A stretch of DNA of 27,736 nucleotides, taken from assembly GCA_036495485.1 (NCBI GenBank), contig DASXMU010000356.1, positions 1 to 27,736 on the forward strand, written 5' to 3'. This document shows positions 9,418 through 18,326 of the stretch, piece after piece. Made by a program: the position numbers and the translations under genes. Origin of the DNA: PALSA-505 sp036495485. Its GTDB lineage: Bacteria > Actinomycetota > Actinomycetes > Streptosporangiales > Streptosporangiaceae. The notes beneath the pieces are model-generated. The model had not been told where the DNA came from and searched no databases. It worked only from the letters and a program-made list of their open reading frames with translations. Numbering within the stretch: the first letter of the stretch is position 1; each line of letters opens with the position of its first letter.

Positions 9418-11100
9418 GTGAGCCCGCAGAGCCGACGACACAGCCAGCCGCCAGGCTGGCCGGGTCGCGGAGCGGCGTGGCCAGGTCCGTCCGGGTCGCC
9501 ACCGGAGGCCCTTTTCGCCGAGATGCTGCGCGCCGCCAGGGAACTCCTTGCCGTGCGCAGTCCGCTCGATGCTGAACTGCTGGTCAGCGAGATGCTGGGT
9601 ACCTGGTGGGGGCCCGGCTCCCGGCAGATCGGCGGACGGGGGCAAGCCGGGATCGAGGAACTTGTCGGCGAGGGCCTGGCTGAGTACGCGGCCCGGCAAG
9701 CCACCCCGGCCGGGCTCGCCCTGCTGTCGGGTATCGCCTGCCTCGGCACCCCGGCCCAGGCGGCCAAGGCCGAGCGGGCCGCCCTCGAGCTGATCGAGCA
9801 GGGTGTGGCCAGGCCGCGCTGGGCGGAGCACCTCGGCGCCGTGACCGCCGGCGAGGCCTACCTGAACTCGGATGCCTACGGCGACCGGGACGAGGTTGTC
9901 TGCGTCTTCAGCTACGCCGGCGAGGAACCACACGCGCTCGTCGCCGTCGTGGACTACAACACCAACGGCATGCTCCGGGACGGCTGGGTAACCGTCCAGG
10001 TGGGCAAGCTGCTCGATCACTGCCGCCAGGCGCACCCGCAGAGCGCCTCAGGCAGCGCCCAGAGCGCCGCTGACGGCACGATGGGCTCGTTCAGTTCCCT
10101 GGACCCGCCATTGGCCAGGAAGATGCTTGCCAAGGCGATGAGGGTCACCGACGAGAGCGCCGACCCGCCGGTCAGTGAGTCCTTCCCCGCCTACCACGCC
10201 TTCATCCGGGCCCGGATCCGCGCGCTGCCGCCGCGTGGGGGTGACCCGGTCAAGGCCCGGGCCGGGGCCGCCGGGCCCGCCGACCGGGCTGGCCGGCGGC
10301 CGTGGAGCGCGGATCGCCGGGCCATGCTGGTCGCCGAGTTCCTCGCCTCGGACGAGGCGGAAGACCTGTCCGACCGCAAGTCGGCCAGCCGGTGCGCCGA
10401 CCACATCGTGGATTACGGCTGCAACCGGGATTTCGGCAGACCGCTGCGGATGAGCCCGGTCAAGGCCGACACGTTCCTGCTCGACTGGCTGCCGCGCAAG
10501 GTCATGCTGTCGGCCGCCGAGCAGGAGGCGATCCCGCACGTGCTGGCCGCCTGGACCCGGTGGGCGGGCAGGCGGCGTGGCTTCGGAAAGCGGGCGATTT
10601 CCGAGACGCTGGACGCAATCTTCGACTCGACCGAGAAGTTCGCGGCCGCCTACCGGGACCCGACCACCTTCGGCCTGGACATCGCGCTGCTGGCCAGGCT
10701 GCTGCCGGACTCCGACCTGGAGGCGCTGCCGCGCCGGGCGTTTGCGTTCCCGCTGCTGAGCGGCTGGTACGCGGGGGTGGACCTGGGGACTCTCGACCCC
10801 TCGCAGCCGGCCGACCGCCGGATCCTGCTCGCCGCAGACCACGACGAGGGCCCGGCCAGGCATGCCGGCCAGCAGCACATCGACGCCCACTTGGCGCTCG
10901 CGGACCGGCTGTGGCGCGGCGACCCGCGCGAGCTGTGGGAGGCCGCTCAGCGCCTGCTCGACCTCGGCGAGGACCGGCACACGGTGCTGCATTCGCTGAT
11001 GGATGTCATCCAGGCGGCAGGCCCCCGGCAAGCCGACATCGCCGCCGCGCTGGCGGAACTCCCACCGATCGAGCCCCGCTTCCCCTGGCCGAACCAGTGA
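9418..11100 (+). CDS. Conserved-looking protein of unknown function, 560 residues
   Basis: Start GTG 9418 is preferred over GTG 9412 because GAAAGG lies 8 nt upstream of the former. After a Pro/Arg-rich start, residues 25-230 form an alpha/beta region with VVCVFSYAGEEPHALVAVVD. Then come a variable linker (about 280-300) and an Arg-containing helical region with DYGCNRDFGRPLRMSPVK and FLLDWLPRKVMLS. The last 80 residues contain GEDRHTVLHSLMDVI, a Gly-x-Asp-Arg-His...His arrangement seen at the C-terminus of several uncharacterised bacterial proteins. There is no signal peptide, membrane span or recognisable catalytic motif. Third-position G+C is as high as in the core genes, so it looks native. 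It is divergent from the PP2C phosphatase gene (221-bp shared gap) and convergent with the AAA+ gene. I do not recognise its function. Confidence 0.8.
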   Translation: MSPQSRRHSQPPGWPGRGAAWPGPSGSPPEALFAEMLRAARELLAVRSPLDAELLVSEMLGTWWGPGSRQIGGRGQAGIEELVGEGLAEYAARQATPAGLALLSGIACLGTPAQAAKAERAALELIEQGVARPRWAEHLGAVTAGEAYLNSDAYGDRDEVVCVFSYAGEEPHALVAVVDYNTNGMLRDGWVTVQVGKLLDHCRQAHPQSASGSAQSAADGTMGSFSSLDPPLARKMLAKAMRVTDESADPPVSESFPAYHAFIRARIRALPPRGGDPVKARAGAAGPADRAGRRPWSADRRAMLVAEFLASDEAEDLSDRKSASRCADHIVDYGCNRDFGRPLRMSPVKADTFLLDWLPRKVMLSAAEQEAIPHVLAAWTRWAGRRRGFGKRAISETLDAIFDSTEKFAAAYRDPTTFGLDIALLARLLPDSDLEALPRRAFAFPLLSGWYAGVDLGTLDPSQPADRRILLAADHDEGPARHAGQQHIDAHLALADRLWRGDPRELWEAAQRLLDLGEDRHTVLHSLMDVIQAAGPRQADIAAALAELPPIEPRFPWPNQ

Positions 11101-11139
11101 GGCGCTCTTAAGGGCTGACCGGGGCGGCTGACGCTGCTC

Positions 11140-11156
11140 GCTGGCCTTCGGCCAGC
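11140..11156 (+). terminator. 7-bp hairpin 3' of the unknown-function gene
   Basis: GCTGGCC (11140-11146) and GGCCAGC (11150-11156) form a perfect stem with a TTC loop, 39 nt after the stop codon. No U-tract follows. It is a likely end of the + strand transcript. Confidence 0.5.
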
Positions 11157-11174
11157 TTCGCCCCAGCCCGCAGT

Positions 11175-11457
11175 ATTTATCCGGGGGGACGACCCCCCGG
11201 ACCCCCACGCTCCCGGTGACCGTCCGTCCGCCTCTTTCCCGCCGTCTGCCTGGCCGCTTCCTGCTGGGCTGAGGTTTTGCCATTTGCGGTGGCACAGCCC
11301 CCCGGACCCCCACGATCGGGGCTGGGGTTGGTTTTGCCACTTACGGCGGGACGACCCCCCGGACCCCCACGCTCCCGGTGGCCCTTCGTTGTCCGCTGAT
11401 CGGTCCGCTGTGGGTGTTTGCGATTTACGGGGGGACGACCCCCCTGAGCCCTCCGAT
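11175..11457. repeat. Cluster of four degenerate GC-rich intergenic repeats
   Basis: Most of this 405-bp gap (11101-11505) is a cluster of four copies of a roughly 45-50-bp unit at about 11175-11218, 11274-11317, 11331-11380 and 11415-11457. The consensus is a TTTGCCAYTTACGG-like lead, then a GGGGGGACGACCCCCC hairpin core, then GGACCCCCACGCTCCCGGTG. Cores begin at 11193, 11298, 11355 and 11439 (spacing 105, 57 and 84), so the spacers are unequal and this is not a CRISPR. Copies 1 and 4 keep the perfect G6/C6 stem; copies 2 and 3 have eroded left arms. No credible gene is present. Confidence 0.8.
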
Positions 11458-11474
11458 GCCGGGCTTCGCCCGGC
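11458..11474. terminator. Hairpin before the convergent AAA+ gene end
   Basis: GCCGGGC (11458-11464) and GCCCGGC (11468-11474) form a perfect 7-bp stem with a TTC loop, 31 nt beyond the AAA+ stop on the - strand. It is a probable terminator of that gene and directly abuts the fourth repeat copy. Confidence 0.5.
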
Positions 11475-11505
11475 GGGGATGGTGCGCTCCGGAGAGAGGT
11501 GAGCG

Positions 11506-13932
11506 TTAGCGCCTGGCTCGGCCGGCCAGTTCTTCGTAGGCGGAGCGGAGGTCGGCGGCGGTGACCGTGGTGAGGTCGGATGCTGTGGCGGCCTCGCCCA
11601 GGTGCGCGACGCGCAGGTCCCGGCCGGCGCAGGCCCGCTCGAACAGGGAGCGGGCGAACCGGCCGTTGCCCAGCTCGTCGATGAGGCTCTCGCCGCAGGC
11701 CTGGCCGAAGATCTCGTCGAGCACCGGCAGCGCGTCGGCGTGGAACGTGTCCCCGGCCTGCTGCGCGATCACCCCGGCGATCCGCGCCAGGTCGTGCGGT
11801 GAGTAGCTGGGGAACCCCACCCGGACGTTGAAGCGGGAGGCCAGGCCGGGGTTGGTGCGCAGGAACCGGTCCATGTCGCTGGTGTACCCGGCCAGCACGA
11901 TGACCAGCCGGTCACGGTCGTCCTCGGCGCGCTTGAGCAGCGTAGACGTGGCTTCCGAGCCGAACGCGTCCCCGCCGGAGTAGCCCTCGTTGTAGAGGGA
12001 GTAGGCCTCGTCGATGAACAGCACCCCGCCGAGCGCGGAGTCGATCAGCTTGTTCGTCTTGATCGCGGTCGCACCCAGGTGCTCGCCGACCAGATCGGCG
12101 CGGTGTGCCTCGACGACGGCGGGCCGGGCGAGCAAGCCGAGGGCGGCGAAGATCCGTCCCAGGATCCGGGCGACCGTGGTCTTGCCGGTGCCCGGTGGGC
12201 CGGTGAAGACGAAGTGCCGGGCGGGCGGCTGGCTGGTCAGCCCCTGCTGGTCGCGCAGCCGGGCCACCCGCAGTTGCGCGGCTATCTCGCGCACCTGCCG
12301 TTTGACCGGCTCAAGGCCCACCAGCTCGTCCAGTTCGGCGAGCGCACTCTCCACGGTCGGCGTGTCGCCGTAGCCCCGCAGCCGCGCGGTCAGCTCCGCG
12401 TAAGCCCGCTGCAGGTCGCCCGGCCCGATCGTGACGAGATCGTCGGCGTTCGGCTCGACCGCGCCACTCATCACCCGCACGTCCCGCGCCTGGCCGGCCT
12501 TCTCGATGAGGCTGCGGACGAACCTGCCGTTGCCCATCTCGTCACCGATGCGGCGGCGGCCAACCTCCTCGAACACGCGCCACAGGGCCGGCCGCGCGTC
12601 CGGGTCGAGCCGGTCGCCGCGGTGGGCCATGCTCGACTCGGCCAGGGAGAACAGCTCGGCGGGCGAATATCCGGGGAACTTCACCCTGGTCGCGAACCTG
12701 GAGGCGAGGCCGGGGTTGGTGGCGAGGAAGTCCTCCATCTGCTTGTCGTACCCGGCCAGGATGATGACCAGGTCCTCGCGGTCGTCCTCGGCGCGCTTCA
12801 GCAGCGCCTGGACCGCCTCCTGGCCGAACCTGTCGCTCTGGCCATCGCCCTCGTTCACCAGGCTGTAGGCCTCATCGATGAACAGCACCCCGCCGAGCGC
12901 GGAATCCACCAGCTCGTTGGTCTTGATCGCGGTCGCGCCCAGGTACTCACCGATCAGGTCGGCACGGTGTGCCTCGACCACCTCGGGGGTCTCGAGCAGC
13001 CCGAAGGCATAGAAGATCTTGGCGATGATCCGGGCGACGGCCGTCTTACCGGTACCGGGCGGGCCGACGAAGACGAAGTGGCGCATCGGCTTCTCGGTCT
13101 GATACCCGGCCAGGGCGCGCCTGCGGGCCGCCTCGATGGACGCGGCAATCGACCTGACCTGCTCCTTGACCGGCGCCAGCCCGATCATGCTGTCGAGCTC
13201 GGCCATGGCGTCGCCCACCGAGATCTCGGGCGAGGCCCGCTCCGCCGTCCGCGCGCCGCGGCCGGGGGCGGCCGTTGCGGCGCGGCGGGGGTCGCCGTCC
13301 GCCGCAGGCCGGCCCGTGCGGGCGGTGTCGGCGTACGGCGCGGCTAGCGCGGTGGCCCGGACCTGCCCCTGCCCGGTTCCGCGGTCCTGCTGCCACGCCT
13401 TGGCCAGCCGCCAGCCCAGCACCAGGCCGGCCAGCAGCAGGGCGATGGCAACGCCGATGTAGGGCTGGTTGGGCCAGAGCCTGAGGGCGAGCCCGCCCAG
13501 CGGCATGGACCACAGCAGCGCCCACGCGGCGGTGCGGCAGGGCACGAAGCAGCGGCCGAGCACCCCGCTGTGTGCGGCATAGCCCACGCCGCAGGCCAGC
13601 AGGAACAGCACGAACTCGCCAACCCCGCTCATCCCCCAGGCGGCGAGCGGGGAGATCACGCCGCCGCCCCAGAACACCACACACGCCGTGGCGAGCGCCG
13701 TCCGCCGTTCGGTGATGACGGCGATCGGGGCGTACACCAGCGCGGCCGCCAGGGCGATGGGCAGTGCCGCGGGGAAGACGAAGATGAGGACGATTGCGGC
13801 TATGATCTTGAGCGGCAGCGGCGCACGGCTCAACGCCCCGCGGGCACGGACGAGCCACTCAGGTACAGCTCGTCCCTCTCGCAAGGACTTGTCGGCTCGT
13901 CCCTCTCGCAAGGACTTGTCGGTTGGCCGCAT
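11506..13932 (-). CDS. Membrane-anchored tandem AAA+ ATPase (CbbX/EccA-like)
   Basis: An 808-residue protein. After a hydrophilic start (two copies of DKSLREGRA), residues 38-175 contain about four hydrophobic segments, so the protein is anchored in the membrane. A Pro/Ala/Arg-rich linker follows, then two AAA+ modules. Module 1 has Walker A GPPGTGKT near 290 and Walker B GGVLFIDEAYS near 345; module 2 has the same motifs near 576 and 637. Each also has RHFVF before Walker A, EAHRADLxGE, ATxIKTN, AGYxxxM and NPGLASRF with the arginine-finger region. These are hallmarks of the CbbX/CfxQ group, which also contains EccA of type VII secretion. Both ATP sites look complete. No ESX or RuBisCO gene is present, so the substrate is unknown. 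Start ATG 13932 has GAGGGAG 4 nt upstream and a promoter 24 nt upstream. Confidence 0.9.
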   Translation of the reverse strand: MRPTDKSLREGRADKSLREGRAVPEWLVRARGALSRAPLPLKIIAAIVLIFVFPAALPIALAAALVYAPIAVITERRTALATACVVFWGGGVISPLAAWGMSGVGEFVLFLLACGVGYAAHSGVLGRCFVPCRTAAWALLWSMPLGGLALRLWPNQPYIGVAIALLLAGLVLGWRLAKAWQQDRGTGQGQVRATALAAPYADTARTGRPAADGDPRRAATAAPGRGARTAERASPEISVGDAMAELDSMIGLAPVKEQVRSIAASIEAARRRALAGYQTEKPMRHFVFVGPPGTGKTAVARIIAKIFYAFGLLETPEVVEAHRADLIGEYLGATAIKTNELVDSALGGVLFIDEAYSLVNEGDGQSDRFGQEAVQALLKRAEDDREDLVIILAGYDKQMEDFLATNPGLASRFATRVKFPGYSPAELFSLAESSMAHRGDRLDPDARPALWRVFEEVGRRRIGDEMGNGRFVRSLIEKAGQARDVRVMSGAVEPNADDLVTIGPGDLQRAYAELTARLRGYGDTPTVESALAELDELVGLEPVKRQVREIAAQLRVARLRDQQGLTSQPPARHFVFTGPPGTGKTTVARILGRIFAALGLLARPAVVEAHRADLVGEHLGATAIKTNKLIDSALGGVLFIDEAYSLYNEGYSGGDAFGSEATSTLLKRAEDDRDRLVIVLAGYTSDMDRFLRTNPGLASRFNVRVGFPSYSPHDLARIAGVIAQQAGDTFHADALPVLDEIFGQACGESLIDELGNGRFARSLFERACAGRDLRVAHLGEAATASDLTTVTAADLRSAYEELAGRARR
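13868..13921. repeat. Perfect 27-bp tandem duplication in the AAA+ N-terminus
   Basis: Positions 13868-13894 and 13895-13921 are identical 27-mers. They lie in frame at the very start of the AAA+ gene and encode two copies of the nonapeptide DKSLREGRA. Because 27 is divisible by three, copy-number change would not break the reading frame. Confidence 0.95.
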
Positions 13933-13955
13933 CTCGCTCCCTCACGCTGGATCCT

Positions 13956-13983
13956 TGTATAGCGCATCCCCCTGCGCTTACAA
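13956..13983 (-). promoter_or_regulatory. Sigma-70-type promoter of the AAA+ gene, with overlapping dyad
   Basis: On the - strand TTGTAA (13983-13978) and TATACA (13961-13956) are separated by 16 bp, close to -35/-10 consensus and 24 nt before the ATG. TGTA-AGCGC and GCGCTATACA form an imperfect inverted repeat (one bulged base) that spans the spacer and both hexamers, so a repressor could bind here. Confidence 0.5.
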
Positions 13984-14119
13984 CAGCGCACAGGCAGGAA
14001 GCGCGCGGGCCGGAATCCGGTGGAAACCACGGCGCATACATACTGTAACCGGGACCGAACGGTACGGCTGACGGCGGCCCTGTGAACCTGCCTGCGGCCG
14101 CTCAGAGCCCGGCCGTGGG

Positions 14120-16204
<2,085 letters not shown>

Positions 16205-16270
16205 GTCAGGTACCTTCCTCAGTTCCAGACCGGTGCCTGCCGGCACCGCTGTCCGCCATGGCTACGGCAC

Positions 16271-17254
16271 TTACCTTCGCTGCAGCCGGACTTCGAATGC
16301 GTCACGGAGTGCGTCACCGACGAAGTTGACGGCGATGACGATGAGAACGATCATGGCGCCAGCCGGGTAGATGAGCCACCAGTAGCCGTCGTCGGCGAAC
16401 TGGACACCGGTGGACAGCATGCCACCGAGGTCGACCGCCGGCGGCGTGAGGCCCAGGCCCAGGAAGCTGATCGCCGCGATGAACAGGATGGCGTCCGCGA
16501 CCTGGAAGGTCGCGTTGACGATGATGGTGCCGACCGCGTTGGGTGCGATGTGCCGCAGCACGATGCGCGTCCCACCGCCGCCCATCACCCGCACCGCCTG
16601 CACGTACTCGCGTACCCGCAGGCTCAGCGCCTCACCCCGGACCAGCCTGGAGATGCCCAGCCAGGACGCCATCGAGATGATGAGGATCATCGTGATCTTG
16701 GTGGGGTGGATGATCGTGGCGAGCACGATGAGCAGGAACAGCAGCGGGATGGCCAGCGCGGCGTCCACGACGCGCATCATGATCGCGTCGATCCAGCCGC
16801 CCACGTAGCCGGCCACGGCCCCCCACAGGGTGCCGATGACCGTCGCCACGACCGCGGACGCCAAGCCCAGTTCCAGCGAGATCTGGGTGCCCTGCATCAG
16901 CCGGCCGAGTTCGTCGTAGCCGGCATTGTCGGTACCGAGCGGATGGCCAGGCGACCCAGGGTGTGCGTAAGCACCAAGCAGGTTCGTGTTGACCTGGTTG
17001 GTGTGGTAAAAGATCGGGGCGACGAAGGCGAACAGGAAGATCACTACCAGCAGACCCAACCCGATCAGGGCCAGCCTGTTCTCGGTGAAGACCTCGAGGC
17101 CGCGCCGGAACATGCTGCGGGGCGGGGGGGCCGTGTCCATGCCTGGCGCGATCGCCGGCGGGCCGGAGTGGAGCACCTCTACGGCCTCGGCCGACGGGTT
17201 CACCAGCGTCCTGGTGGGATCCTGCGGCAGCGGAGGCGGAACGTTTATGCTCAT
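16271..17254 (-). CDS. Peptide ABC importer permease, OppC/DppC family
   Basis: A 327-residue inner-membrane permease. After a Pro-rich cytosolic N-terminus comes the first span (about 58-80, LALIGLGLLVVIFLFAFVAP), a periplasmic loop with GTDNAGYDELGRLMQGTQIS typical of the OppC group, and five further spans. The cytosolic EAA loop, which docks on the ATPase, is EYVQAVRVMGGGGTRIVLRH. The ATG at 17254 overlaps the stop of the OppB-like gene by 4 nt (ATGA), so the two permeases are translationally coupled and expected in equal amounts. Together with the fused ATPase and the lipoprotein they form a complete importer. Substrate is inferred from family: peptides or peptide-like molecules. Confidence 0.92.
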   Translation of the reverse strand: MSINVPPPLPQDPTRTLVNPSAEAVEVLHSGPPAIAPGMDTAPPPRSMFRRGLEVFTENRLALIGLGLLVVIFLFAFVAPIFYHTNQVNTNLLGAYAHPGSPGHPLGTDNAGYDELGRLMQGTQISLELGLASAVVATVIGTLWGAVAGYVGGWIDAIMMRVVDAALAIPLLFLLIVLATIIHPTKITMILIISMASWLGISRLVRGEALSLRVREYVQAVRVMGGGGTRIVLRHIAPNAVGTIIVNATFQVADAILFIAAISFLGLGLTPPAVDLGGMLSTGVQFADDGYWWLIYPAGAMIVLIVIAVNFVGDALRDAFEVRLQRR

Positions 17255-18210
17255 GCGCTCACGTACCTAACTCGCGGGTCAAGCACCGCATACAGGATAT
17301 CGGCCAGCAGCGATCCAGCCACGGTAGCGAAGGCGACGATCACGGTGATCCCCAGCAGGGTCGGGTAGTCCTGGGTGTTCGCGCTGGTGACGAACAACAG
17401 TCCCATCCCCTGGTAGTTGAACACGTTCTCGGTGATCAACGCACCGCTGAAGATGATCGGGAGGTTCAGGCCGAGTAGCGTCACGATCGGGATCAGCGCG
17501 TTGCGCAGCACGTGCCGGTACAGGATGCGCCGGTCGCTCGCGCCCTTGGCCCTGGCGGTGCGCACATAGTCCTGGGTGATCTGGTCGAGCGTCGAAGAGC
17601 GCATGTACCTGCTGAACCCAGCCAGGGTGATCAGGCTGAGCGAGGCGAGCGGCAGGACCATCGCGTTGAACTGGGTGAAGAACGACCCGATGTTGGCGCC
17701 CTGGGCTCCCTGGCTGGGGAACCAGGTGCGGGGCGGCTCGGCGAACAGGTTGATCAAGATGATGCCGAGCAGGTAGGCGGGCATCGCATAGAAGATGAAG
17801 GAGAACGCGGTGCCGACGTAGTCGGCGGCCTTGTTACGGCGGACCGCCTGCAGCACGCCGACGGGGATGGCGATGAGCACCGAGATCAGCGTTGAGACGC
17901 CGAGCAGCAGCATGGTCTTGGGCAGCCGGTTGGCGATCAGCGAGCCTACGGACTGGTTCAGCGAGTAGGAGAACCCGAAGTTGCCGTGCAGCAGGCCATC
18001 CAGCCAGTGCCAGTACTGATACCAGACCGGCTTGTTGAAGCCGAGCTGGATGGTGAGGTGCTTGACCAGGGACACGTCCCCGGCCCGCGCGCCGAGGATG
18101 GCCCGGACCGGGCCGCCGGGCAGGAGCTTGAGCAAGATGAAGGTGAAGATGGTGACCAGCCAGACCACAATCAGCGATTGCAGAATCCGGCGGATCAGGT
18201 ATGCGGTCAC
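17251..18210 (-). CDS. Peptide ABC importer permease, OppB/DppB family
   Basis: A 319-residue permease beginning VTAYLIRRILQSLIVVWLVT, the typical OppB start with one span followed by the LLPGGPVRAILG loop. Other landmarks are QLGFNKPVWYQYWHWLDGLL, YSLNQSVGSLIANRLPKT, and the EAA loop DYVRTARAKGASDRRILYRH, where conserved Gly contacts the ATPase. GTG 18210 is chosen over ATG 18249 because GGGAG lies 6 nt upstream and the family N-terminus begins there. The gene follows the binding-protein gene after 105 nt holding a very stable hairpin, so it may be expressed at a lower level than the binding protein. It couples to the next permease by a 4-nt overlap. Confidence 0.93.
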   Translation of the reverse strand: MTAYLIRRILQSLIVVWLVTIFTFILLKLLPGGPVRAILGARAGDVSLVKHLTIQLGFNKPVWYQYWHWLDGLLHGNFGFSYSLNQSVGSLIANRLPKTMLLLGVSTLISVLIAIPVGVLQAVRRNKAADYVGTAFSFIFYAMPAYLLGIILINLFAEPPRTWFPSQGAQGANIGSFFTQFNAMVLPLASLSLITLAGFSRYMRSSTLDQITQDYVRTARAKGASDRRILYRHVLRNALIPIVTLLGLNLPIIFSGALITENVFNYQGMGLLFVTSANTQDYPTLLGITVIVAFATVAGSLLADILYAVLDPRVRYVSA

Positions 18211-18247
18211 GGCAGGCTCCCTGTCTGTCGCTCGCCACTCTCGGGGC

Positions 18248-18290
18248 ATCGCGCCCGTCCCGGGCCCTCATGGCCCGGGACGAGCGCGAT
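18248..18290 (-). terminator. Long stable hairpin between binding-protein and permease genes
   Basis: CGTCCCGGGCC (18256-18266) pairs with GGCCCGGGACG (18272-18282) around a 5-nt loop. The stem continues after one mismatch with ATCGCGC (18248-18254) and GCGCGAT (18284-18290), giving 18 pairs. It lies 25 nt after the binding-protein stop and 37 nt before the permease start. Such intercistronic hairpins usually act as partial terminators or 3'-end protectors that keep binding protein in excess. Confidence 0.75.
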
Positions 18291-18304
18291 CACCATGTGA
18301 AGTG

Positions 18305-18326
18305 ACGTGAAGTGGTTACTTCACGT
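18305..18326 (-). repeat. Inverted repeat spanning the binding-protein stop codon
   Basis: ACGTGAAGT (18305-18313) and ACTTCACGT (18318-18326) are a perfect 9-bp stem with a GGTT loop. The TAA stop (18318-18316 on the - strand) lies at the loop/stem edge. A direct repeat GTGAAGTGAC/GTGAAGTGGT overlaps the left arm. Confidence 0.6.

Noticed and set aside
11175..11457. Possible CRISPR array in the four-copy repeat cluster
   Set aside because: The copies are degenerate, the spacing is irregular, the repeats are G/C homopolymer hairpins and no cas genes are nearby.
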